DNA of 64,000 nt from Candidatus Obscuribacterales bacterium. GTDB lineage: Bacteria; Cyanobacteriota; Vampirovibrionia; Obscuribacterales; Obscuribacteraceae. Positions 45,300 to 57,100 of the stretch are shown here, in pieces. Location: contig JAKFVQ010000002.1 of assembly GCA_021732085.1 (NCBI GenBank), positions 62,001-126,000 on the forward strand, given 5' to 3'. The notes beneath the pieces were generated by a model, which was given only the letters and a program-made list of their open reading frames with translations, ran no database searches and was not told where the DNA came from. Position 1 is the first letter of the stretch. Every line of letters begins with the position of its first letter. A program made the position numbers and the translations under genes.

Positions 45300-46307
45300 T
45301 TACTTAACTAATTGACGAGCCCGGTCTTCAGGCTGCGCCAGATAGACTTGCTCATTATCAGCCCCAGATGACACTTGTTTGGGCTCGACAACAGCACGTT
45401 GTTTGAGAACATCCTGTTGAATAACATTCAGGTCTTCCGAAGTCCTGCGCGAACTGAGTAGAATCTGTCGCATCAGATCAGACATTAGACCCAAGCCAAA
45501 CATCAAGACAGCTAACAACAACGCACCAATGGCCAAGAAGTATGCAGCGTGAATCTGGGTAATTGCACATATCAAAAATCCGACAGCGGAAATTGCAATG
45601 CAGCAAAGACTAAACAACGTAAAGATCTTTAGAGGGTTGTAGTACATTGCGGTTTGCAAAATGTATTGAAGTGTCCTTATCGAATCTTTCAACAAGCGAA
45701 CTTTAGTTTGCCCAACACGCTTGTGGTAATCAATTGGCAAATAGGCTACAAATCGCCCAGTCAGCATGTAAGCAACCGTTTGCGATGTCGTAAAGCTGAA
45801 AGTATCACACAAATGATCGAGATAGCCAATGACCGTACTCTTATGAAAGACACGCAAACCAGAATTCGCATCAGGTACCTCTCGCCCTGCCGCGTATTCC
45901 ACAAGCATCTTGAGGATCTGGCGCAATGGACCTTTGAACAGACTTCCCGAATAGAAATGGCCTGTTCGAGCGCCCACTACCATGTCGAAGCCCTTATTAA
46001 GCTCATCGACTAGACGAGGAATGTCGCCCACGGGATAGGTCAAGTCAGCATCAATAATAGCAATGATGTCATTCTTCGCAGCGCGAATCCCGGACTTCAG
46101 AGCCCTGCCGTAACCTACATTTTGTGGATGCCTTACAAGCGAAGCGCCCGCAAATTGTGCCCGCTTGCTAGTAGCATCTGACGATCCATCATCCACCACA
46201 AGAACTTCGTAGCATGTGTATTGTCTTTCCAGAACCTGCCTAACTGACTCGATGGTCTCGCAGATAGCGTTCTCTTCGTTATAGGCCGGTATTACTACTG
46301 TGATCAT
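45300..46307 (-). CDS. Polyprenyl-phosphate glycosyltransferase (GT2, DPM-like)
   Basis: The 335-residue product has ITVVIPAYNEENAICETIE at the start, VLVVDDGSSDAT at about 36-46, the metal site IIDADLTYP at about 84-92, and NVGYGRALKSGI. Two membrane helices lie at about 235-255 and 262-285. A hydrophilic C-terminal tail of about 50 residues follows. It should load a sugar on polyprenyl phosphate at the inner face of the membrane. It overlaps the upstream methyltransferase by 4 bases and lies 17 bp from asnB, so these form one operon. It differs from the similar enzyme at 38276 in lacking the DLQDPPE form of the metal motif. Confidence 0.88.
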   Translation of the reverse strand: MITVVIPAYNEENAICETIESVRQVLERQYTCYEVLVVDDGSSDATSKRAQFAGASLVRHPQNVGYGRALKSGIRAAKNDIIAIIDADLTYPVGDIPRLVDELNKGFDMVVGARTGHFYSGSLFKGPLRQILKMLVEYAAGREVPDANSGLRVFHKSTVIGYLDHLCDTFSFTTSQTVAYMLTGRFVAYLPIDYHKRVGQTKVRLLKDSIRTLQYILQTAMYYNPLKIFTLFSLCCIAISAVGFLICAITQIHAAYFLAIGALLLAVLMFGLGLMSDLMRQILLSSRRTSEDLNVIQQDVLKQRAVVEPKQVSSGADNEQVYLAQPEDRARQLVK

Positions 46308-47044
46308 CGCTTGCGTGCCACCATAATCGCAGATTGTCCGAAAAAGGGTCCAGATATCGAGTTCAGAACTCGTGAAAAAGGCAGAATGTAGCGATCAAAT
46401 AATTCGATTTGGCCGTTAACAGAATCTTCATTCAAAGACTCGTGCCTGACGAATTTGTTTGCAAACCAACCCAACCCGCCGACGGGATTAAAGTAGTAAC
46501 ACTTGTGAGCCTGAGCGCCAGCTCTTTCCGCAAGTCGTTTGAGATCACTCAAATTGTAGCGACGATAATGACCTGCAAGACTGTCGAGGTCGTTATACAA
46601 CATTTCGAATGCCGGGACAAAGAGCAGCACATAGCCGCCTGGGCGTAGCACTGAAACCAAATTGCTTACCGCGGCCTGGTCGTCCTCGATATGTTCAATA
46701 ACGTTGATGCACACAACAGAATCGAGCCCGCCAGGCACCAAGTGTGTGAAGTCCGGTTTTGCAATGTCGGCACAAATGAACTTATCACTGTCTGAGAACT
46801 TAGGCGCGTTAGCTACTGAAATAGGATCGATATCAATACCTATATACGAGATGCTCTTATCCAACTGCTTTCGATAATTGCCGTGACCAAGCCCGACTTC
46901 TAGGACTTTGTTGCCAATGAAGGGCGCAAATTCATCGAGAATCCATCCATGATAATTCGACGCAGATTCGATTGCGGAAGAATAGGTTTCAGCTCCCTTC
47001 TTCGAGTTCGAACGAGTTTTTTCTTCGAGGGCATTTCCGGTCAT
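46304..47044 (-). CDS. Class I SAM methyltransferase (GHYRRY type)
   Basis: The 246-residue protein has motif I VLEVGLGHGNYRKQL, then YIGIDIDPISVANA, SVVCINVIEHIEDDQAA and VLRPGGYVLLFVPAF. It shares LAGHYRRYNLSDLKRLAE with the methyltransferase at 35419, so they belong to one subfamily; such proteins often accompany DPM-like glycosyltransferases, as here. The ATG at 47044 was chosen over a TTG four codons upstream; neither has a strong ribosome site. The stop overlaps the following glycosyltransferase start (ATGA), so expression is coupled. Confidence 0.85.
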   Translation of the reverse strand: MTGNALEEKTRSNSKKGAETYSSAIESASNYHGWILDEFAPFIGNKVLEVGLGHGNYRKQLDKSISYIGIDIDPISVANAPKFSDSDKFICADIAKPDFTHLVPGGLDSVVCINVIEHIEDDQAAVSNLVSVLRPGGYVLLFVPAFEMLYNDLDSLAGHYRRYNLSDLKRLAERAGAQAHKCYYFNPVGGLGWFANKFVRHESLNEDSVNGQIELFDRYILPFSRVLNSISGPFFGQSAIMVARKR

Positions 47045-47119
47045 ATTAATAGCCAATGTGAATACAGGCGAATACTAGCAAATTTGGCAAAGAAGAATAC
47101 TTGACAAGATTTTAGATTG

Positions 47120-47923
47120 CTATTCTTTCTCGCCAAATACGGTCCAGCTGTAGCCGTGTCGGTGAAAAATCTTCAAATCCTTAAAGCCGTTTAGTTTAAG
47201 CAGATTGAGCGCCTCTGTCTTAGTGTAATACTTCGCATATGCAGGATTTAGCTGATCGAAGATAGTCAGCTCTCGCTGCTCTCGGTTCAACCTAGCAATA
47301 TGATTCAGGAAGTACTTTCGAAGGGGCATCGGAAAGTGCTTGCATAGAAACAAATACGGATCCAGTGCAAGGTTCAGCATCGCTGCAAGACTGAGTAATG
47401 TTTTATCTGAAAGCTTGGTTGTGATTTTTCTCAGAATGCCAAACGTGAGCAAATACAACTCGTTACCTTCTTGAGCATAGAGCCAAACAAGTATCTTGCC
47501 TCCAGGCTTAAGAGCTTTGCTAGCGGCTTGAACGACCGGGTAGGGCTCTGGAATATGATGTAGAACGCCCAGAGAAACAACCATGTCTGCTTGTAAATCA
47601 GATGGGATCTTCTCACCCGTAATCTGAAGCGGTGTGATACGAGAGGAGAGACTTGCAAGGTTTTCCTTCAAGACATCCATAGCCTTGCTCGGTTCAACAG
47701 CGATTACATGCTCTGCTTCGCAGTCGAGTAACATCTGGACGATACGACCGCTTCCACTACCTATATCAATGATTTTTTTGCCGGCAACAAAATCGGTACT
47801 GCAAAGGTCACCAAAAATGTCTCGAAGGCAATCGGCAGAACCATAATAGGATTCGTTCTTCTTATATATAGTCCACTGGTTACCGAAATCAGCAACGGTC
47901 GCATCTTGTAATTTCTTCGACAT
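47120..47923 (-). CDS. Class I SAM methyltransferase
   Basis: The 267-residue protein has motif I IIDIGSGSGRIVQML at about 50-64, then VIAVEPSKAMDVL, and VVSLGVLHHIPEPYPVV followed by LKPGGKILVWLYAQEG. The last two blocks resemble those of the methyltransferase at 6985 (SVGVLHHMEDP, ISIWVYGKENN), but the zinc-ribbon N-terminus is absent here. A hydrophobic region of about 70 residues follows. AGAGG is 8 nt upstream of the ATG. It is first in the minus-strand group ending with asnB, with a 75-bp gap to the next gene. Substrate unknown. Confidence 0.85.
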   Translation of the reverse strand: MSKKLQDATVADFGNQWTIYKKNESYYGSADCLRDIFGDLCSTDFVAGKKIIDIGSGSGRIVQMLLDCEAEHVIAVEPSKAMDVLKENLASLSSRITPLQITGEKIPSDLQADMVVSLGVLHHIPEPYPVVQAASKALKPGGKILVWLYAQEGNELYLLTFGILRKITTKLSDKTLLSLAAMLNLALDPYLFLCKHFPMPLRKYFLNHIARLNREQRELTIFDQLNPAYAKYYTKTEALNLLKLNGFKDLKIFHRHGYSWTVFGEKE

Positions 47924-48088
47924 AAAGCAAGCCTCTGTTTACGTCCTTATTATCCGTACATTCACCACCACTCGGCATTAGCCATCACTTAGCAAGCCTG
48001 ATCAGCTAATAAATTGCTCATCCAAGAACAATTCTTATGACCTGAGCTCTTGCAGCCAAAGTTGGTAAAGAGCAGGTTTACGGATGAC

Positions 48089-48117
48089 AAAAGGGGAGGC
48101 TTGCATGAAGCGTCCCC
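48089..48117 (-). terminator. Rho-independent terminator of the second giant gene
   Basis: On the minus strand, GGGGA (48113-48117) pairs with TCCCC (48093-48097), with an inner CGCTTC/GAAGCG-like stem closing a 5-nt loop, followed by TTTT (48089-48092). It lies 27 bp after the stop codon of the giant gene. Confidence 0.8.
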
Positions 48118-48143
48118 TCCGAATTATTTAGTCACAACGCCTC

Positions 48144-51100
48144 TTATTTGAGCGGCGGTGCAGCAGTCTGGTACTGACCGTGTTTAGCAGTAGCTTGTTG
48201 GCAAACAGCCGCCATCTTAACCATCTTCGCAACGAGTGCTTTGTCGGTTACGTTGTTGCTATTCACCAGGTCTGCGATGAAGTTGACGTTCTGCATAACC
48301 GTAACGAGTGAAACTTCAGCGCGGGCCATTCTCATGCCACCTGGCACATCGATGTTGCGCATTCTGCGGCGTCCAACTTGATCTTTGTTGAGCGCTTTGT
48401 TGACTGCAGCTTCGTTGTTGCCGAGAATCGACTCTTGTCCGGCGCAGATGTCGACGAACTTGCCGTTGACGCTCTGACGGATTGTGCCTGTTCCCGACTC
48501 CCACAGGTTGCGAACCTTGGTTACGTTATCGACAACGCTGATGAGAGCAATGGTTCCAGGATTGATCGTGATCATCGAGTGCGGTGTCTTGATCATGGTT
48601 AGCTTGTCGGCGCTAATCAATGTCTCACCCTTGGTCAATTGCATGATTGTTGGATGCTCGAAACTGATCAACGCTTTGCCGTCATGCTTAACCAAGGCCG
48701 AATGAGTAGAGAAGGTACGGATGGAACCGGAACCACCAGTCGATTCCTGGAAGGAGATCGGCGTCATCACGTCGCCTGATTTTTCGGCTACCGAGTTTGT
48801 CGGCAACTCGAGAATCATGCTCTTCTGGAGTGGCTTCGGAGCAGCACCACCGGCAGGCGCACCACCATCACCGCGCAGCGGCTTGGCGTTCTTGTTGATG
48901 TCATTCTTCAAGTTGTTGATCTTGTTCTTCGCTGCATAGAAGCTACCAGCGTTACAGACCAAGAGCTTTTCTTTCTCGATCATCATCTTCTGGTCGAACT
49001 TGCTCTTAGCCAACTTGATACCAGGTACGGTGATAGAACCTTGGATTGGTTCACGGTCGACACCGTCAACTGGAATCAATTCTTCTTCAGCAAGAGCTTC
49101 GTCTGCCAAGCAGATTTCTTCACCGGCGTTTGCCGTCAAGGTCTCAGTCTTACCATTGCGTGTGACCGTAACGGTTGTTGCTTGACCGGACAAGTTGGCG
49201 ACGCGGACCACACCATCCGCAGTTTGTTGAATGACAGCAGCGCTGTTGCCGGCGATTTGGACGTTACCGAATCCGGTTTCAACCTTAACTGGCTGCTTAC
49301 CGACCATTGCCACAACCTTACCTTGGTTGAGGGTGATCGAGCGCTTGTCTCCAGGAGATAGCGTCGTACCTTGTTCCCCAACGAGCATGGTGTCTTGATC
49401 GTCTTCCATGAAGAACGGTTGGCAGGCTCCACCGGCGACGTAGTAGGCGCCGTTGTTATCCATGCCTTCCTTCTTCTTTAGCATGTTGTCTCCAAGCATG
49501 CTTTGTGCGGTTTGGTTGAGGCTGAGAGTTACAGTTCTCGTGGAGTCTGTGCCGACGCCAGCGACCACGAAGTTGACGAGGTTCAATGTCGGAGTCGATG
49601 TGGTTACGATGAATCCACCTGTGGTCCCGCCAGGAGGCACAACGCCGGGTTGCGGAGTAAGTGCCGGAGCTTGTGAGAACAATCTGGTCGAACCACCCAG
49701 GTTAACGAATGCACCTGTAGGCGGTGGGTCAATCATGATGGTACCGCCGTTGGCATCGATGAAGATACCGTTGGTTACCTTCGGATTATTTTGAGAGAGT
49801 GATTCTGAAAGCACAATTGCGAGCGAACCGCCAGCGCCAGCCAATCTATTAGATCCGGCAGCGAAACCAGTCTGCGTCTGTGTGCCACTAACGATCGTAT
49901 TTGCAATAGTGAGGTAGTTGAATACATCACGAGAAAGCACCATGTTGAACAACTGCTCGGCGATCGTAACGATTGGAGCGCCGACAGCGAAGCTTACTTG
50001 GCGATTGGTGTTGCCAGTGCTTATCGTCATCTGACGAGGTCCGAGCGGAACACCAGCATAAATTCCAACCGTGCCTCCGGAATAGAGATTCATTGCAGCA
50101 TTTGTTTGCGATGTAGAACTGGTCTTCAACCCAAGGGTATAGAAGGTCGGATTGACAGTTCCCGCGCCGGACACGGGTTGAGCCTGTTGTGCGATCGAGA
50201 ATATGGTGTTGGTCGGTGGATTATTGTTACCAACCATGTCAGTTCCCGGAGTATTGTTCGATAACAAGACACCGTTTGCGCCGTCGACAACAGCGCTGCC
50301 GCCGTAGGAGCCGATATTGAGTCCGACGCCTGCTCCAACAGTGTTGGCGGAGGTGACTGAAACACCGCCACCGAAGATAACCTGGGTAGGATCGGTGACA
50401 ACGTTTTTGCTACCGCCTGCTACAGGAATTGGATTGGCTGGATTCGAGCTGGCTGAACCTCCCACGCCGACAAGGCTAACATTCTCTCCAAGAAGTACGT
50501 TGCGCTCTGTAGAACCGAACAACTCCCATCCACCACTGCCGGTGGCTAAGCCGCCAATCGCAGGGCCCGCAGGGACGCCACCACCATTAGGGTTCGAGAA
50601 GGCTTGTCCAGGATTATCAGGATTCCGGTTGTCGATAACGATCTTACCGACAGTTTGGATGCCTTCGTAATGGATTTGATTATTGCTGAACATTGGAATG
50701 CCGTTACTCTTCATTGTGACGCTCTGCATTGCCAACGTAACAGCTGCGGGGTCAGCAAGATTAACACCAGCAGTGTTGAAGAGCGGATTGAATGTACCGG
50801 CTTCCATTCTAATTCCGAGATTACTGCTTACATCGATTGGATTAGCAGCCCCCTTGCCGCCAGCTGCAGATGGATCAGCATTCTGGTCGTACTTGGTGAC
50901 ATTACCAATCATGATTTCTCGCCGAGCTGCAACTGTGATGTTTGCTCCAGCTTTAACGAAGCTATCGTCGACTAGTTGCAAACTGCCACCACGACCGATC
51001 GCCCCAGTTCCACCCTGGTAAACATCATTGGTTTGTGTCGGATCCATCGCGCGCATGGTTATGGAGCCAACGCGAGAAGAAATTCCGGCTGTAGCGGCGT

Positions 51101-54100
51101 TCACACCGCCACCACCAAAGATGGCACCATTGTTATCACGGACGGTCACAGACCAATCGGTGTGTCCCGCATTACCACCGTTAGCCACACCACGTATAGT
51201 TCCAGTGGATGACTCGAAATCAGCTGTCATTGCGCCGTTAGCGTTATTGGTGGCGCTCAGGATGATGGCATTTCCGGAGCCAGCATCAACCTTTGTTCTG
51301 GTAGAAGCATTATAAGGAATGCTTAGATCAGCATTTGTCGTAGTTACGCTTATTTGTCCGGCAGTTGTATTGCTGGACTTCAATGTGTTGTCCAGGTTGA
51401 GTGTGAAGACACCACCTGCGTTGCCAGTGGAGTTGAAGGTCATGCTCAAGTTGCGACCAGATTGCAATTGCAGGGCACCATTTCCCACTTGCAAGTCTTC
51501 TTGGTTGCCCGTGGCGGTCATTGTGAAGTCTCGGCCAATGTTACCGCTGAGCACATGTCCGCTACCAGCACTTAGTGCGCCAATCCGACTTTGAGTAACT
51601 GTGAAATCCGACCCAGCATTGCTATTGAACACTACGCTACCAGCATCGATGACGCCTGTTTTCGATGCATCAGTGATCACTACAGCAGTACCGATGAAAC
51701 CACCATCGCGACTGGTGTTATCGATGGTCAATGTATTTGCAGCGCCACCAGTAATCGCAAAGGAGTTCTCCAGTGCTGCGGTATGCAACTGGAGATTTCC
51801 AGTGCTCTGCAAATCAGTCTTGGTCGTGATACCAAAGTTCGATTGGACGTTGATCTCGCTGATTGGATTACCAGTATTTACTGAGAGATTCAGTGTGGAT
51901 GCGGCACCAGACTTCGTGAAAACAACAGGGCTGCCAGCAGCACCAAGCGCGCTAGCATTGGTGATTGTTGCAGAGGCTGAGGCACCAGTGAAATTAATCG
52001 TCGAGACGTTGCCAGCGCTATTATCCAGAAGGATCGCTTTACCGCCACCACCAATAGTGAGAGCAGTGCCCACAGACGATACCAATGGACTGGCGTTCGT
52101 CCCAGCACCACTACCAGGAATCCCTCTAATCGTCATATCAGTGTTACCGGTGCCTCTGAACGAGACTGTCGAGCCTTTGAATCGAATGATTGGTGAATCA
52201 ATCGACGCACCGACAACAGCCATTGTTACTGCGCCATTGCTGACAAGTGCAAGGTCGTCCGCTTGGATGGTCGTGTTGGTCACTTGCGTGATGCTGTTGT
52301 TGGCGTATAAGTACAAGTTGTACTTACCTGCTGCATTCAAGGAACCAACAGTCATCGCCGCATTGCTGAGAGGGTCGGTACTTCCTATAACCAGCGTTTT
52401 AGCTGTAATTCTACCGAGTTCATTGTTGTCCAAATCGAACCCCGACGGCGCGGCACTGCCAACACTTATATCTGTTACCTGATTATCCGGTCGAAGTGTG
52501 ACCGTCTTGCCAGCCGCTGTGATGAAGCCATTGGTCATGTCAACGGTCCGACCTGTGAGAGTCAGATTGCTGTTGGTATTGAATGTCATACCATTGTCGA
52601 TCTTGATTCCACCCGGCATATCATACGCCTTACCTGCTTGGTCGGGATTGATCGTGACTGTTCCGTTCCCGCCATTTGTAAGTATGTTCAGCTTGCTAGC
52701 ACTGTTGGTACCAGTAACGTTGAAGTGGGCAGTAGCGGTATCACTTGTGACAAAGTTGATCGGCTGTGCAGCAGACGAAGCAGCTGTACTGATCGTGCCT
52801 TCCTTACCATTTCCATCTACATTGATGTTTTCGGTATTGAAGGTCAATGCATTGTTGACGTTAAAGCTGAGCGCGCCATCATTCCTAAATGCGAGGCTGT
52901 TAGCCGTTACGGTAGCAGTTCCTGTTTTGAAGTTTTGACCAGCTGTATCAATGGTGAGAATATGGCCAACTGGCGTTGCGGTTGAATATTTATCGACGCT
53001 TACAAGAATACTGCCGGTAGTTTTAGTTTCGACATTACCACCACCAAAAATGGAAAGATCACCATTGTTGCTTGTATTAATATCAATCGTTGAACCGGTT
53101 GTCTTGATGTTGCCAGAGTTATTCAACGACATGACGCCGTTGCTCTGAACAAGCATGTCGCCACCGGTGAGACCGGTTACGGTCATATCACCAGCATTGT
53201 TAACAACCAGCTGTCCCAGGCTGGTGATCTTGAATGAATTATCCTGAGTCGTCAAAAGAGATCCCACACCAGTTACAACACCACTGTTGTTCGCAGCGAT
53301 GTTGATAGCACCGGTTTTTGCATCCATCTGGCCATTGTTTACGAAGAACGCACCACCAGCACCACCAGTAAGAGTTGCAGTGAGTCCTTGACTATTGACC
53401 TTGCCATTGTTGGTGAAAGTCGACCCACCGGCACCCGCGAATATACTAACGCGGAGAGCTTCCTCGACATTTAACGTGACGTTGGCGCCTACGGAGATCG
53501 ATTGACCGGACCCTGCAGCCATGGTGGCTCCGCCACCCTTGAGGTCAAGCACCCCGGAACCAGTGAAGGTAGTACTTCCTGTAGCGAACATAAATTTACC
53601 ACCGGGTCCGGCAACACTTATCTGACGAGTTCCGCCGCTGGATAGGTTCACATTCATGGTACCGCCGTTACTGGCGAAGTCTACCTGCGTACCCGTCACG
53701 TTAATTGCAGAGCCGGCACCAAGGTCGAGACTATTAGCAATGATGCTTAAGTTCGTTCCTGTTTTGCCAGCAACTGGATCTTGAATTCCAAGCACGACGT
53801 TGTTGTTAACGTTGACGGTGTTGCCCTTGAAGGTTACTGACTTGCCATTTTCTGCCCAGTAGTTTCCACTGGTCGAGAAGGTCAAGTTGGTCGAAGCTCC
53901 AGCAAGTCCCGTTTGTCCAGCGACCAACAAGGAGTTGTCGGAGGAGAGCACAGTGTTGTTGCTGAATATTCCATTGTTAACACCAACTGTGACAGCTCCA
54001 CCGCCGGTTGTTTTGAGCGATGTGCCAGCAACGCCTTGCAAGTTGATATTGCGGTTCACATTCGTGTTCTCGATGAGAACATTAGAACCGGCAGTATTCA

Positions 54101-57100
54101 ACTTGGTTCCAGCGCCATTGAGAATGATATCTAAATCAGAGCCAGGAGCTGCCTTGATTCTGATACCAGGGGTTAGCTCGCTGGCATCAGCAGCAGTCGT
54201 GAATGCGCTGTTAGCACCCATTTGGAGTTGCACAGTGCTGAGATTGATCGGTGCCTTGCTGGTACCAGTGTCGCTTACAACGCCTGGCCCAACTATCAAA
54301 CGGCCATTATTCGCGGTGAAATTGACGGAGCCGTTGTCACCCGCGGCATAAGTGCGCGAATTATCAAGGAATAGATTGCCGTTGGTTGAGGCGAAATTGA
54401 TTTGATTGGTTCCAGCACCCAACACACCCACAGTGCCTGAACCGGCAACGTGTAAGTCTCCGCTGTTAGCAGTAACTTGGAAGACGGCATTAGCAGCCGG
54501 ATTCATCGGATTACCGTTGGTGAAGTTGATATTGGATGTGAACGCACCGGCACTGGTGAAGGTGCCACCATTTGTGAATTGGATGTTGGTATCACCTGTC
54601 ACACGGACTGTGCCTTGATTATTGAAGTTCGCGCCGTTCACGGTCACGTTCAAGTTAGCAGCAGTTGTTGCCAAACCTGTACCATTTGTCACTACGAGGT
54701 TGACATCGGAAGTCGTCAGGGGTTGAGTGAGCTGAGGAGCAGCCCAGTCTCCCATGGTTATGCTGACGCCGGCGCCGCTTCTGTTGTCGAGAATCAGCGT
54801 TGTAGCTGTACCTGGATTGGACGATACGATAGCAAGACCATTGGTCGAATTAATGGTGAGCGCACCACTTGTTGCGATCACTCTACCTGTACCACCATTT
54901 CCCGGAGACACGATGGTTAGATTCTTGTCTAACGGATTGGCGGGGTCATTTTGAATTGTGACTGTAGAACCAGATACGGTACCAGAGATTTTGAATGTCG
55001 GACCGCTAAAATTGATTGCGTTACTAGAAATCAAGGTTCCTTGGACATCAATTGGCGGTGTAGCGTTGACGACACCATTCACATTGACCGTTACAAATGG
55101 CTCGATTACGTGAGTACCATTACCAGCTTGACCAACGTTCAGTGTTGGAGCATCGACGTCCAGCCAGAAGTCGGTTGAAGGTGTGCTTTTCGTATTATGG
55201 AATATCGCCTTACCGGAACCTGGAGGAATGATGTTCACACTACCACCGACGGCGGTTATCTTGCCGAATTGATTCTCTGGACCTTGGATGAGCAAATCAT
55301 TATTCGCTCCGTAACTGCGCAAGAACACTTTCGAGCCAGCGGTAGCCCCAATATTGGCTTTACCGGCGGAGACGCCGTTGAATGTGAAGATGTTCGCGTT
55401 GAATGTAACAGCCGCACCGTTGCCGACCAGATGGCTTGCCGAGCTTGCAATGTTGATTTCATTTACAAGTGTGTTCTTAGCATTGAATGTAGCTGTTGGT
55501 GAGCCGGCAGTTCCCATAGCGTAGCTTACGATTCCAGCTAGGTTGAGATTACCATTGGCCGTCACGGTGATATCACTATCGGTGTTGCCATTTGTGGTTA
55601 TGAGCCCTCCACCGCCGGTGGTCTGGGTTAGGGTCAGATGACCAGCGCTCTGAATCGTCGTTGTAGAAGTGTTGTTAGTGGAGACGCTTGAAAGCGCGCC
55701 GTTGACCTCGACTGTGAGGTCGCCGCTCGTGCTCTGAATTGTCAGAGAGGATGCACCAGCGGCTGGCGAGGCATCTATGGCTCCATTGACCAGTAGCGTA
55801 TTGCCGCCATTAACCGTCCATGTTTGTGCACCGCTCGAGGAGAGAGTCGCACCTGTGCCTACTTTGGTAGCAGCCGAAGTAATGACACCAACAGCTCCAC
55901 CATTCAGGCGCAATGTCGTTGCATTCCCTGGCGCCACGATGTCCAGTGTCGCTCCTGCAGCTGGCTGGATCGTAGTACCACCTACGGCACTAGCCGTGTA
56001 TGTACCACCAGGTGCAGCTCCTGTAAGGTTCATCGTCAAACTGCCGGTCGGAGTGATCTTCAACGTGCCGACGGCGTTCATGCTGCCACCGGCGGCAAAT
56101 CCGACTGTCATGTTGCCCGAAGTAATGGTCTTAAGGGCGATATCGTTGCCTTTCGTAGATGAGACGGCTCCGAAACTAACGGACAAGTCACGCGTTCCTG
56201 CAGGTCCATTGTCCACGGTCAGATTACCGGTACCAGCATCGATGCCACCGAGAACGCTGACCGTTCCTCCTGTAGCGCCAGCACCCTGAGCTCGGATGTT
56301 AATGTCTTTGTTGCTTGTCGACACGGTCGAACCTGCGCTTACTTGGATAAGCCCAGAATCAGACTGAACTGTGATCGGCTGATTTGAAGTCACGTTCATT
56401 CCGAATGTGATGGTGCCGGCACCGGTAGTTGTGATAGTCTCGCCCGTGCCACCGTTGAGTGCGACAGCGCCGCCGCCCTGGAAGACGATATTCTTGCCAG
56501 CTGGTGCACTTATTGCAACACCAGTTCCAGCGACTCCACCAGCATTGAACACGCTGCCAGCGAATCCTTTGCCATCAATAGTTAGGTTGCCACCAGACTT
56601 CGAGCCGATCGTGATGGCGCCGCTGTTACCAGCTTTATAATCGACAGTCGATCCGCCAAGGTTGATGGTATCGCCTTTGATATCGAGTGCTTGATTTGAG
56701 GTCAGCTGGTTGTTGCCTGCATTAAATGTGATCGTCGGTGCAGTCCAGTTGACGCCTCCTGCACCTGCATTCCAAGTATTTCCACCCATCGAAAGTACAT
56801 CAGCGGAGCTGACATTGATGCTGCCAGTAGCAGTGTAAGAACCCGTACCTGCCAGAGTGACGTCGTTGGGTGATGACGTCGACTGCATCACGATGGTGGC
56901 ACCTGACTTAACTGCATTGGCATTGGAACTGTTGTTGTTTACGGTTAAGGTCTTACCAGTGTTGCCTGTTGTCTGGAAGAAGATATTTCCACCAGCTTGG
57001 ATGTTTCCGGATGCAGTCGTGTTGTTGATGGTTACGTCATTTGGTCCTTGAATGGTGAGCACCGTGCCCGAGGTAATCGTGTTCGTGTTATTCAACAAGA

